This document shows positions 24,747 through 32,181 of a DNA stretch of 33,970 bases, one piece after another. The translations under genes and the position numbers were made by a program. The notes beneath the pieces are model-generated. The model did not search any database. It was not told the origin of the DNA and saw nothing but the letters and a program-made list of their open reading frames with translations. This stretch comes from UMGS1002 sp050309735 (lineage in GTDB: Bacteria; Bacillota; Clostridia; Oscillospirales; CAG-272): positions 1-33,970 of the forward strand of contig JBNRMS010000036.1 in the NCBI GenBank assembly GCA_050309735.1. Direction: 5' to 3'. Numbering within the stretch: position 1 is the first letter of the stretch; every line of letters begins with the position of its first letter.

Positions 24747-25121
24747 GTGCGTTCAACCGTGTCAAAATTCCTATTTTTCGCCGGAGCAGGACTTATATCG
24801 GGAATCTTAAACGGTCTGCTCGGCGCCGGCGGGGGAATTATAGCAGTCTTTGCCCTCTCGCGCGTCCTATCCGAGCAAAAGGGCGACAGCCGCGACGCAT
24901 TCGCCAACACCCTCTGCATAACACTCCCCCTCTCTCTTGTTTCGGCCTACCTCTATTCGGCTAACGGCGCCCTACCACAGGACAAGCTTAATCTTCTCGT
25001 CCTCCCCGCCATCGCCGGAGGCCTTGCAGGCGGCCTTCTTCTCGACAAAATCGACTCGCGTTGGCTCAAACTAATCTTCTCGGCCATAGTAATCTGGTCC
25101 GGGATATCTATGGTCTTATGA
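24747..25121 (+). CDS. Half-size TauE/SafE (TSUP) family membrane protein, N-terminal-type
   Basis: 124 residues with four membrane segments. The start has the TSUP hallmark GLISGILNGLLGAGGGIIAV (about 14-33), corresponding to one of the two repeats of a full sulfite-exporter-like transporter, which is about 250 residues. The start is GTG 24747 with GAGGTGG about eight bases upstream. The partner half is encoded 137 bases downstream, so the two likely assemble as a heterodimer. Substrates of the family are small sulfur or organic anions; which one applies here is unknown. Confidence 0.82.
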   Translation: MRSTVSKFLFFAGAGLISGILNGLLGAGGGIIAVFALSRVLSEQKGDSRDAFANTLCITLPLSLVSAYLYSANGALPQDKLNLLVLPAIAGGLAGGLLLDKIDSRWLKLIFSAIVIWSGISMVL

Positions 25122-25258
25122 ATATTGCATCGGCTGTGCGGATTTTATCTGGCGTATAAAACCAAACAAAATTTATTTGAAAAATAATATTACATCGTCA
25201 AATCGGATATAATAATTCTATCTCCAAATGATTTAGTAAAAGAAAGTTCAAAAAAACA

Positions 25259-25639
25259 ATGCTCGAACACCTCCCTCAGATGCTCGCCGCCTTCCTTATC
25301 GCCACCCTCTCCGGCCTCGGGGTAGGCAGCGCCGGTCTGCTTGTCGTTTGGCTTGTCGCAGTCGAGGAACTGCCGCAGCTCACCGCGCAGGGGCTTAATC
25401 TCTATTTTTTCCTGTTTTCCTCCTCGGCCTCGCTTCTGGTGCATCTCTGCCGGCGCAAAATTCTATGGGGTGTCGTGCTTATTATGATGGCATTCGGAAT
25501 TGTCGGAGCGCTTATCGGGGCAAATCTGGCAGGGCGCGCAGACCCCTCGCTCCTGAGACAGCTCTTTGGTTTTATGTTGCTCGCCGCAGGCGGCATCTCG
25601 CTAATAAGAACAATAAAATCCTTCAAAAAGAAAGGATAG
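25259..25639 (+). CDS. Half-size TauE/SafE (TSUP) family membrane protein, second half
   Basis: 126 residues, three to four membrane segments. It carries the repeat motif LSGLGVGSAGLLVVWL (about 17-33), parallel to GLLGAGGG in the preceding gene, and GALIGANLAG near residue 84, matching GGLAGGLLLD in its neighbour. The Shine-Dalgarno is poor (GAAAG). The 137-base gap has stop codons in the joining frame and differs from a simple frameshift, so this is a separate gene rather than a broken one. A TATAAT at 25208-25213 without a good -35 lies in the gap. Confidence 0.78.
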   Translation: MLEHLPQMLAAFLIATLSGLGVGSAGLLVVWLVAVEELPQLTAQGLNLYFFLFSSSASLLVHLCRRKILWGVVLIMMAFGIVGALIGANLAGRADPSLLRQLFGFMLLAAGGISLIRTIKSFKKKG

Positions 25640-25728
25640 CTGAGGTCGGGAAGAGAGAGCCTTAACACTGAGAGCAGTCAACTCTTCCATTAATTTGTAA
25701 GAATCGCAGGTAATAATTTAAAAAACCC

Positions 25729-25757
25729 TTTACAAAGAATGAAATATATGATATAAT
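25729..25757 (+). promoter_or_regulatory. Sigma-A promoter of rpsO
   Basis: TTTACA (25729-25734), 17-base spacer, TATAAT (25752-25757), giving a leader of about 95 bases. Confidence 0.75.
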
Positions 25758-25774
25758 TCTACCTGCATAACATT

Positions 25775-25819
25775 GGCTCGGTATCCGGATCAAAGCCGCC
25801 ACGCGGCACTTCACCGGCC
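25775..25819 (+). promoter_or_regulatory. Structured rpsO leader, possible S15 autoregulatory site
   Basis: GGCTCGG (25775-25781) can pair with CCGGCC (25814-25819) with one bulged T, enclosing the hairpin GCCGC-CAC-GCGGC (25795-25807). S15 is known to repress its own mRNA through diverse leader folds in several bacteria; here that role is inferred from position and foldability only. Confidence 0.35.
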
Positions 25820-25858
25820 GAATTCTGTGTCAGTGTAATATTTTGAAAGGTGAAAAAA

Positions 25859-26122
25859 ATGACCACAGCAGAAAAACAAGCTATTATTGCCGAGTTTGCC
25901 ACTCACGAAGGCGACACGGGCTCTCCGGAGGTTCAGATAGCACTTATCACAGCCCGCATTAAGAACCTCACAGAACATCTCAAAGCAAATCCGATGGACC
26001 ACCACAGCCGCAGAGGACTTCAGAAGATGGTCGGTCACAGAAGAAACCTGCTTAACTACCTTATTAAGGTTGATGTCGAGCGTTACCGCGCAATCATCGC
26101 GAAGCTGAATATCAGAAAGTAA
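25859..26122 (+). CDS. rpsO: 30S ribosomal protein S15
   Basis: 87 residues, the full family length. S15 binds the central domain of 16S rRNA early in small-subunit assembly. The family signature HEGDTGSPEVQIALIT and the C-terminal DHHSRRGLQKMVGHRRNLLNYL are complete. I chose ATG 25859 rather than GTG 25850 because AAAGGTG (25846-25852) then sits six bases upstream and the protein begins MTTAEK as expected. pnp follows after a hairpin terminator, the usual Firmicute order. Confidence 0.97.
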   Translation: MTTAEKQAIIAEFATHEGDTGSPEVQIALITARIKNLTEHLKANPMDHHSRRGLQKMVGHRRNLLNYLIKVDVERYRAIIAKLNIRK

Positions 26123-26137
26123 TCTCAATAATTGTTT

Positions 26138-26175
26138 GGAGTGACGAGCGGGGGGATTTTCCGGCTCCTCACTCC
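26138..26175 (+). terminator. Hairpin after rpsO
   Basis: GGAGTGA (26138-26144) pairs with TCACTCC (26169-26175), continuing inward after one mismatch with GAGC/GCTC. TAACTCTTTATT follows. It would end or attenuate rpsO transcription before pnp. Confidence 0.65.
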
Positions 26176-26283
26176 TAACTCTTTATTAACAGCGCCCCGC
26201 CACATCATCACAAAGACTATCTCACGACGGATTAGCAGTTAAATAAGCGCCGGGAACACGCCGGCGTATATTTAAGTGCTAAA

Positions 26284-26314
26284 CCTCCGTGGGAAGTAAA
26301 TATATTTACGGAGG
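26284..26314 (+). promoter_or_regulatory. Hairpin that sequesters the pnp Shine-Dalgarno
   Basis: CCTCC (26284-26288) is complementary to the pnp Shine-Dalgarno GGAGG (26310-26314). Between them lies GTAAATATATTTAC (26296-26309), itself a 14-base palindrome that extends the stem after a bulge. In this fold the ribosome site is buried. pnp of Escherichia coli is autoregulated through a leader stem cut by RNase III; a comparable but differently built control is inferred here. Confidence 0.6.
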
Positions 26315-26323
26315 ACATTATAA

Positions 26324-28438
26324 ATGTCAGAAAAAATCAGCACACAGATGCACTTCACAAACCACAAAACCTTCAACTACACCTTCGCGGGCAGACCTCT
26401 TGTCGTTGAAACCGGCAAGATTGCCGGCCTTGCAAATGGCTCGGCCTTCATCCGATACGGAGAAACGGCAGTTCTCGCCTGCGCCACCGCATCGTCAAAA
26501 CCCCGTGACGGTATCGACTTTCTCCCCCTCTCGGTTGACTATGAGGAGAGAATGTATGCCGCCGGAAAAATCCCCGGGGGATATCTCAAGAGAGAGGGTC
26601 GGCCGTCTGAGAAAGCGATTCTTGCCGCCCGCGTTATCGACCGCCCCATCCGCCCCCTCTTTCCCAAAGACCTGCGAAATGATATCGCACTGACCTTGAC
26701 AGTTATGTCTGTAGATCCCGACTGCTCACCCGAAATCACAGCTATGGTCGGCGCCTCGATAGCTCTATCTATCTCTGATATCCCGTGGAACGGCCCTATA
26801 GGCGGCGTCTTCATGGGGCTTATCGACGGCAAGCTCGTCGTCAATCCGACCGAGGCCGAAATGAAGGTATCCGACCTGCAGCTCACCGTTGCGGCGACAA
26901 TGAAAAAGATTGTTATGATTGAGGCTGGTGCAAACGAGGTCGACGATGACACGATGTACTCAGCGATAATGGCCGCCCACAAGGAAATAAAGGATCTGCT
27001 CGGCTTTATAAACGCCATAATAGACGAAATCGGCAAAGATAAGTTTGATTACCCCTCCTGCGAGCTTGACCGCGAGATGTTTGACAAAATTTTTGCATTC
27101 TGCGAGGACGACATTATGTTCGCACTCGACACAGACGATAAAACTGTGCGCGACGCGCGCATGGCTCCGATTGAAGAAGCGATAATGGCAAAATTCGGAG
27201 AGGAATATCCCTCGCTTGACTCACAGCTCCCCGAGCTTGTTTATGCTATTCAGAAAAAGATAGTACGCCGCTGGCTGCTGGTCGACAAAAAACGTGTCGA
27301 CGGCCGGCGCATGAACCAGATCCGCGCGCTCAGCGCCGAGGTTGGCCTTTTGCCCCGCGCACACGGTTCGGGTCTTTTCACCCGCGGCCAGACACAGGTG
27401 CTCACCGCCGCAACACTGGGAACCCTGTCCGAGGCTCAGATGCTCGACGGCATTGACAACGACACCTCAAAACGCTATATGCACCATTACAACTTCCCCG
27501 GTTATTCGGTAGGCGAGGCAAAGCCCGCCCGCAGCCCCGGCCGCCGCGAAATCGGTCACGGCGCACTCGCAGAGCGCTCGCTTATTCCGGTTCTTCCCTC
27601 CGAGGAAGACTTCCCCTATGCTATACGTCTGGTGTCCGATGTCGTGTCCTCAAACGGCTCGACCTCTCAGGGCGCCGTCTGCGGCTCGACACTTGCTCTG
27701 ATGGACGCCGGAGTGCCGATTAAGGCTCCGGTTGCCGGAATTTCCTGCGGCCTTATCACCGCCGAGGACGGGAGCTGGGACACAATGCTCGACATTCAGG
27801 GGCTTGAGGATTTCTATGGCGACATGGACTTTAAGGTCGCCGGCACCAAAAAAGGCATAACCTCTATTCAAATGGATCTCAAGATAGACGGCCTTACCCC
27901 CGAGATAATCAAAAAAGCGCTCGCCGATACGCACAGAGGCCGCAACTATATTATCGACGAGGTGATTCTCAAGGCCATCTCCGCACCCCGCGCCGAGGTT
28001 TCAAAATACGCGCCGAAAATGACCACCCTCCATATCGATCCCGACAAAATCCGCGAGGTTATCGGCAAGGGCGGCTCGGTAATTCAGAAAATTGTGGCAG
28101 ACAGCGGAGCGAAGATTGACATTGAGGACGACGGAACTGTTATAATCGCCGCCGTAAATGGCGAGAGCGCCGAGATGGCAATTGCCGCCATTAAAGCTAT
28201 TATATTCGAGCCCGAGGTGGGCGCCGTTTACACAGGCAAGGTCACCGGCATTAAGGAATTCGGCTGCTTTGTTGAATACGCGCCCGGAAAAGAAGGCATG
28301 GTTCACATTTCAAAAATCGCGCCGCACCGCATCGAGAAGGTTGAGGATGTGCTCAAGCTCGGCGATATTGTCAAGGTGAAATATATCGGACTTGACAAAA
28401 AAGGCCGGATGGACTTCTCTATCAAGGATGCAAAATAA
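26324..28438 (+). CDS. pnp: Polyribonucleotide nucleotidyltransferase (PNPase)
   Basis: 704 residues, full length. PNPase is a trimeric 3'-5' phosphorolytic exoribonuclease that degrades mRNA. Two RNase PH-like domains are seen (the first from FAGRPLVVETGKIAGLANGS, the second around RPLxxEVGLLPRAHGSGLFTRGQTQ), followed by a KH domain with IREVIGKGGSVIQKI and a C-terminal S1 domain (YTGKVTGIKEFGCFVEY). The active-site-region DVVSSNGSTSQGAVCG is intact. The protein ends right after S1. GGAGG is nine bases before the ATG and sits in a leader hairpin. Confidence 0.98.
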   Translation: MSEKISTQMHFTNHKTFNYTFAGRPLVVETGKIAGLANGSAFIRYGETAVLACATASSKPRDGIDFLPLSVDYEERMYAAGKIPGGYLKREGRPSEKAILAARVIDRPIRPLFPKDLRNDIALTLTVMSVDPDCSPEITAMVGASIALSISDIPWNGPIGGVFMGLIDGKLVVNPTEAEMKVSDLQLTVAATMKKIVMIEAGANEVDDDTMYSAIMAAHKEIKDLLGFINAIIDEIGKDKFDYPSCELDREMFDKIFAFCEDDIMFALDTDDKTVRDARMAPIEEAIMAKFGEEYPSLDSQLPELVYAIQKKIVRRWLLVDKKRVDGRRMNQIRALSAEVGLLPRAHGSGLFTRGQTQVLTAATLGTLSEAQMLDGIDNDTSKRYMHHYNFPGYSVGEAKPARSPGRREIGHGALAERSLIPVLPSEEDFPYAIRLVSDVVSSNGSTSQGAVCGSTLALMDAGVPIKAPVAGISCGLITAEDGSWDTMLDIQGLEDFYGDMDFKVAGTKKGITSIQMDLKIDGLTPEIIKKALADTHRGRNYIIDEVILKAISAPRAEVSKYAPKMTTLHIDPDKIREVIGKGGSVIQKIVADSGAKIDIEDDGTVIIAAVNGESAEMAIAAIKAIIFEPEVGAVYTGKVTGIKEFGCFVEYAPGKEGMVHISKIAPHRIEKVEDVLKLGDIVKVKYIGLDKKGRMDFSIKDAK

Positions 28439-28459
28439 AAAGCAAGCGGGGAATGTATT

Positions 28460-28485
28460 GGTGGGGGCTTTTTGAAGTTCCCACC
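28460..28485 (+). terminator. Terminator candidate after pnp
   Basis: GGTGGG (28460-28465) pairs with CCCACC (28480-28485), with an inner CTT/AAG stem. CTCCCCTTTAAAAATCTTT follows, a modest T content. Confidence 0.55.
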
Positions 28486-28519
28486 GCTCCCCTTTAAAAA
28501 TCTTTAGTATTATAGATTG

Positions 28520-28590
28520 GCAGGTTTCGCAGAAACCTGCGATGTCGCAACGGCAAAGTAACGCATGGGAGAAATTCACTTGCGACTATG
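28520..28590 (+). ncRNA. Structured leader element, copy 2 (unrecognised class)
   Basis: Hairpin 1 is GCAGGTTTC-GCA-GAAACCTGC (28520-28540), nine pairs. The closing stem GTCGCAA (28544-28550) pairs with TTGCGAC (28580-28586). The inside contains AACGCA and a weaker inner hairpin. The end is TTGCGACTATG, as in copy 1. The segment from AACGCA to the end matches copy 1 without gaps at most positions. It lies between pnp and the VanY-like gene, starting seven bases after TATTAT (28508-28513), a possible -10. Confidence 0.55.
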
Positions 28591-28686
28591 TTATAATGAG
28601 GTAATAGTATTAAATTTTTTACATACCGCCGAGGAGTTTTTTTGTTATCCTCGCAAATCAAGGCCGCAACGAAAGGAGTATAATAA

Positions 28687-29700
28687 ATGAACAGCCGCGA
28701 ACCAATCCGCCCCCCTCACCCCCCCGGCACAGGACGCGCCGCTCGCCTGCGCCGCAGAAAAAGAAAGCGCATAGCGCTGTTTGCCTCCTTTTTGGTGATA
28801 ATCCTGATTATCACACTCGCAGTCGTGCTTCTGGCGCTTGAGATAGCCGACGCTTCGGGAAAGCTCAAGTCTGCTGCCGATGACACCACCTCTCTTCCCT
28901 CGGATACCAGTGCCCCCTCGATAAACACAGATTATGTCGCCGCAAGCGGCAGCTTCAGCGTGAATGAAGGAGTTCTTCTGCTTGTCAATTCCGAGCATGA
29001 ATATGTCTTTCCGGCTGTTGAGTCAAGGCTTGTTAATGTTTTTGATTCGCGCGAGAAAAACAGCGCCGGCGAATACTATTATCAGTGTTCCTTCAACACA
29101 ATAAGGATGGACAAGACCGCCCTTGCCGCGCTCAACGGCCTGATGGCCGCCTTTAGTGAGGCCACAAATAATAAAGACGTACTTGTATCCGACGCATACC
29201 GCTCCTATTCCGAGCAGGAGGGCAAGGATATAAAGCCCGGGTTCAGCGACCACCACACCGGATATCTTGTATCAATCAAGTTTTACGACGGCACCCGCAC
29301 CTACACCTCCGATAACTCCTCGGTTTATTCAGACGCCTACGCGTGGATAAACGAGCACGCCGCCGAACATGGTTTTGTACTCAGATACCCTAATAGCAAG
29401 GCGTCGGTAACCGGCGTCAGCGACTACACTTATTGTTATCGCTATGTCGGCACGGCACACGCCGCATATATGAGCGCTAACAATCTCTGCCTTGAGGATT
29501 ATATCACACTGCTCAAAACCTCTCACACATACGGCAAAAATCATCTGAGCATAACCGACGCCGCCGGCGCCGGATACGAAATATATTATGTTCCGAAGAC
29601 CGGAGATAACACGACAATATACGTTCCTGCCTCGAGCCGAGGCTATGAAATATCGGGCGACAACGACGGCGGATATATAGTCACCGTTAAGTTAGATTAA
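28687..29700 (+). CDS. VanY/M15-like exported protein with degenerate active site
   Basis: 337 residues: a basic cytoplasmic start, one membrane anchor (about 29-53), a Ser/Thr-rich linker, then an M15B D,D-carboxypeptidase-like domain (about 85-275). Family landmarks are recognisable: DAYRSYSEQEG, SDHHTG (187-192), WINEHAAEHGFVLRYPNSKASVTGV and RYVG (252-255). Active enzymes read SxHxxGxAxD and ExxHxRYVG; here the first His (189) is kept but the metal-binding Asp is Ser196, the general-base Glu is Tyr247 and the second metal His is Cys250. It is therefore probably a non-catalytic peptidoglycan-binding or scaffold protein. AAAGGAG precedes the ATG. The DHHW gene follows 31 bases on. Confidence 0.8.
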   Translation: MNSREPIRPPHPPGTGRAARLRRRKRKRIALFASFLVIILIITLAVVLLALEIADASGKLKSAADDTTSLPSDTSAPSINTDYVAASGSFSVNEGVLLLVNSEHEYVFPAVESRLVNVFDSREKNSAGEYYYQCSFNTIRMDKTALAALNGLMAAFSEATNNKDVLVSDAYRSYSEQEGKDIKPGFSDHHTGYLVSIKFYDGTRTYTSDNSSVYSDAYAWINEHAAEHGFVLRYPNSKASVTGVSDYTYCYRYVGTAHAAYMSANNLCLEDYITLLKTSHTYGKNHLSITDAAGAGYEIYYVPKTGDNTTIYVPASSRGYEISGDNDGGYIVTVKLD

Positions 29701-29731
29701 GAACAAACAGGCAAAAGGCAGGTGAGAGAGA

Positions 29732-30985
29732 ATGCACAAAAAAGATCCGGCCGACATCGTAACCGAGAGCTATATGGCGATAGTCGAGAGAGCTTCCGAG
29801 CGCTCAAAGGCAGCCGAAATGCTCACGACAGTCTCTGTGCTCACCCTTATTTTTGTTTTCGGAATCCTTATATGGGTGCTGCCCAAAAGCGATTTCTCGC
29901 CCGACGAAAACAAATCGCTTACAACCTTCCCAAAATTCTCGCTCTCCTCGCTGGTCGATGGAGGATACTCCTCGGACATCGGCAGTTTTTATGCCGACCA
30001 GTTTCCCGCACGCCGCCGGTTTGTCTCTCTTAAGGCGATTTGCGAGCTGGCACAGCTTAAAATGCAGAACAACAGCGTCATCCCCGCCGCAGGCGGGAAT
30101 CTTGTAAAGCGGCTTGAGTATAACGACTACTCGGCAGCAAGAGCTAATCTTGATGCTATCTCCGACTTTGACGCCGCTCTCTCCTCGCTCGGAATTCCGC
30201 TGACCGTTGCGCTCGCGCCCCGCGCTGTTGATGTGCTCGCGCACAGTCTGCCGCCCACCTTCGGCTCGGAGCGAACAGACGGGATTTGGAATGTGATAAG
30301 AGACTCGGGGGTTGAGAGCGTCGACCTTGACACCCCGCTCACCTTGCTTTCAACCCGGGGCGAATATGTTTGGTATAAAACCGACCACCATTGGACAACG
30401 TGGGGAGCATATCAGGTCTATCTCGCGCTCGCCGGAGCGCTCGGATACGAGCCGGAGTCCCTCTCATACTTCACAGTTGAGCAGGTGTCAGACCAATTTT
30501 ACGGCACAACCTATTCAAGTTCGGGCATGAGCTGGTCTTCCCCCGACTCTATTGACTATTTTCGCTTTGAGGGCGACGAGCAATACATCGTTGAGAATAT
30601 GCTTACCCGCGAGATAACAGAGGGTTTCTACCAGACCTCATACCTTGAGGCGAAAGACAAATACAGTTCATTCTTAGGGCAGAACAGCGCCTATATCCGG
30701 GTTTATAAGCCAAATGCCGTAAGACCCACACTTCTTCTAATCAAGGATAGCTATGCGCATTCGCTTGCCCCCTTCCTTGCAATCCATTTCAACCTTGAAA
30801 TAATTGACCTTCGATACTATACAGGTTCTGCCGCCGCGCTCGCAAGAGACACAAGCGCCTCGGCCGCCCTAATCCTTCTTGGAGTTGACAGTCTGGCCTC
30901 CTCCCGCGACCTTATGCTGCTGCGTTATGGCCTTGCCTCGCTTAATAATTTAGTTAGGTATCACAAGGGCATTACCGAGATATAA
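29732..30985 (+). CDS. DHHW family protein (AlgX/AlgJ-like SGNH fold)
   Basis: 417 residues with one N-terminal membrane segment (about 32-50) and an extracytoplasmic domain. The hallmark DHHW is residues 218-221 (KTDHHWTTWGAYQVYLAL) and a candidate catalytic serine is Ser340 in LIKDSYAHSLAPFL. Related AlgJ/AlgX proteins act with membrane O-acyltransferases to acetylate exported polysaccharide. No such acyltransferase gene is in this window, so the partner must lie elsewhere or the role differs. It is the second gene of a unit with the VanY-like protein, suggesting joint work at the cell wall or surface glycan. Confidence 0.85.
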   Translation: MHKKDPADIVTESYMAIVERASERSKAAEMLTTVSVLTLIFVFGILIWVLPKSDFSPDENKSLTTFPKFSLSSLVDGGYSSDIGSFYADQFPARRRFVSLKAICELAQLKMQNNSVIPAAGGNLVKRLEYNDYSAARANLDAISDFDAALSSLGIPLTVALAPRAVDVLAHSLPPTFGSERTDGIWNVIRDSGVESVDLDTPLTLLSTRGEYVWYKTDHHWTTWGAYQVYLALAGALGYEPESLSYFTVEQVSDQFYGTTYSSSGMSWSSPDSIDYFRFEGDEQYIVENMLTREITEGFYQTSYLEAKDKYSSFLGQNSAYIRVYKPNAVRPTLLLIKDSYAHSLAPFLAIHFNLEIIDLRYYTGSAAALARDTSASAALILLGVDSLASSRDLMLLRYGLASLNNLVRYHKGITEI

Positions 30986-30999
30986 TATATATATTGTCA

Positions 31000-31066
31000 G
31001 AGCTCGGAGAAAGATGAGATGCCGCAAAGGCGGGAAGGAGCACGGGGAGACCCGCTTGCGACTATG
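31000..31066 (+). ncRNA. Structured leader element, copy 3 (divergent)
   Basis: The core 31023-31066 keeps the closing stem CGCAA (31023-31027) / TTGCG (31056-31060) and the end TTGCGACTATG. The inner hairpin is CGGG-GAGA-CCCG, different in sequence from copy 1 (TGGA-AAAA-TCCA) yet still paired. The first hairpin is not clearly preserved. It lies between the DHHW gene and the small gene at 31108. Confidence 0.45.
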
Positions 31067-31107
31067 AAACAAAAACAAAGAGGAATCGAAAGGAGCGTTA
31101 CCATATT

Positions 31108-31341
31108 ATGAAAACCAAAATAAAGGGTAAAAAAGCCCTTCTTCGCAAACTTCACAAGCCGTATATCAATAACCGCATAACCTTCACCACCGAGTTCTAC
31201 CCGAACGAACGCTCCACCCGCTCGCTTATCACCGCGGGAGCGACGGGCAGCATCAGCGTCAAATTGATACACTTTGTAGCGGCGGTTTGGATTGTCTCTG
31301 CGGGGATGATTATACGCTCAAAGTTTAAAAAGAAAAAATGA
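31108..31341 (+). CDS. Small basic membrane-associated protein, 77 residues
   Basis: A short protein with a very basic N-terminus (MKTKIKGKKALLRKLHKPY), a middle containing ITFTTEFYPNERSTRS, a C-terminal hydrophobic stretch (about 55-70, LIHFVAAVWIVSAGMII) and a basic end KFKKKK. One membrane segment is likely. I do not recognise the family. AAAGGAG (31088-31094) lies 13 bases before the ATG, a long but acceptable spacing, and element copy 3 ends 41 bases upstream. A strong hairpin follows two bases after the stop. Confidence 0.55.
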   Translation: MKTKIKGKKALLRKLHKPYINNRITFTTEFYPNERSTRSLITAGATGSISVKLIHFVAAVWIVSAGMIIRSKFKKKK

Positions 31342-31342
31342 C

Positions 31343-31372
31343 AATAAGGCGGCGCCGGAGCGCCGCCTTATT
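31343..31372 (+). terminator. Hairpin after the 77-residue gene
   Basis: AATAAGGCGGCG (31343-31354) and CGCCGCCTTATT (31361-31372) form a perfect 12-bp stem with a 6-base loop. No T-run follows, so it may act as an mRNA stabiliser or partial terminator before the CPBP gene. Confidence 0.55.
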
Positions 31373-31394
31373 GATGTTGAATGATTGGATCGAT

Positions 31395-32072
31395 ATGAAA
31401 AACATAAATAAAAATACGCTTTACACCGCTGCGCTAGTGCTTTTTTGCTGCTCTGCGATGACATTTGTCGATATTGTTATAACGCCGCCTTATTTTCTGC
31501 GGTCGCTAATAAAGCTGTTTTTCTTCCTTGTCACTCCAGCCGCCTTCGTGCTTATAACCCATAAGACCGAGCTGCACAGCCTTTTCTTGCCGTCCCGGCG
31601 GGGAATCCTGTTGGCGCTCGGTGTCGGCGGAGCAGTTTTCTGCATCATTTTCGGCGGTTATTTCCTGCTCGGCAGCTTATTCGACCTGTCAAAAATCACA
31701 GAATCGCTCGCTCACAGAGTCGGGGTCGGGAGCGATAACTTTATTTTTGTCGCACTCTATATTTCCTTTGTCAATTCACTGCTCGAGGAATTTTTCTTCC
31801 GAGGATTTGCCTTCATGGCTCTGCGGCCGGTCGGCCGCGCCCCCGCATACATATTCAGCGCGCTCGCCTTCTCGCTCTATCATGTCTCGATAATGATAGG
31901 CTGGTTCGGCCTGCCTCTATATTCGCTTATCCTCACCGCCCTGTTTGTCGGCGGCCTTATCTTCAACTATGCCTGCGAAAAATCCCGAAATCTATATGTT
32001 CCCTGGATGATTCACATGGCAGCAAACTTCGCCATAAACGGTATAGGACTGATATTGTTCTCAAGAGCATAA
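31395..32072 (+). CDS. CPBP family intramembrane glutamic protease (second copy)
   Basis: 225 residues from the chosen start, about seven membrane segments. Motifs in order: LLEEFFFRG (paired Glu plus Arg), FSLYHVS and WMIHMAANFAINGI, the CPBP/Abi pattern. The substrate is unknown. An earlier ATG at 31338 overlaps the stop of the previous gene as ATGA and would add 19 residues including RRRR, but those codons form the GC-rich hairpin at 31343-31372, so I prefer ATG 31395; the Shine-Dalgarno is weak at either. It differs from the CPBP protein at 226-1026 in length and sequence and is not a recent duplicate. Confidence 0.82.
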   Translation: MKNINKNTLYTAALVLFCCSAMTFVDIVITPPYFLRSLIKLFFFLVTPAAFVLITHKTELHSLFLPSRRGILLALGVGGAVFCIIFGGYFLLGSLFDLSKITESLAHRVGVGSDNFIFVALYISFVNSLLEEFFFRGFAFMALRPVGRAPAYIFSALAFSLYHVSIMIGWFGLPLYSLILTALFVGGLIFNYACEKSRNLYVPWMIHMAANFAINGIGLILFSRA

Positions 32073-32120
32073 GTATATAAAGCACCATCTCGGCATCCCC
32101 AATACCGGACTTCTCGCTTC

Positions 32121-32149
32121 TTGACAAGGCCGCCCGTGTGATATATAAT
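32121..32149 (+). promoter_or_regulatory. Perfect-consensus promoter of recG
   Basis: TTGACA (32121-32126), 17-base spacer, TATAAT (32144-32149), 32 bases before the recG ATG. Confidence 0.8.
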
Positions 32150-32181
32150 TTAATTTGGAAAATAATCGGTGGGAGGTGTAT

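Noticed and set aside
24620..24964. 114-residue frame overlapping the first TauE/SafE half
   Set aside because: Overlaps a clear TSUP protein in a different frame; very Arg-rich translation without family signals.
25122..25258. Frameshift or nonsense decay joining the two TauE/SafE halves
   Set aside because: The 137-base gap is AT-rich non-coding sequence with multiple stops, and each half has a complete repeat with its own start.
26539..27036. 165-residue minus-strand frame inside pnp
   Set aside because: Shadow of the first RNase PH domain; Ser/Ile-rich with no recognisable motif.
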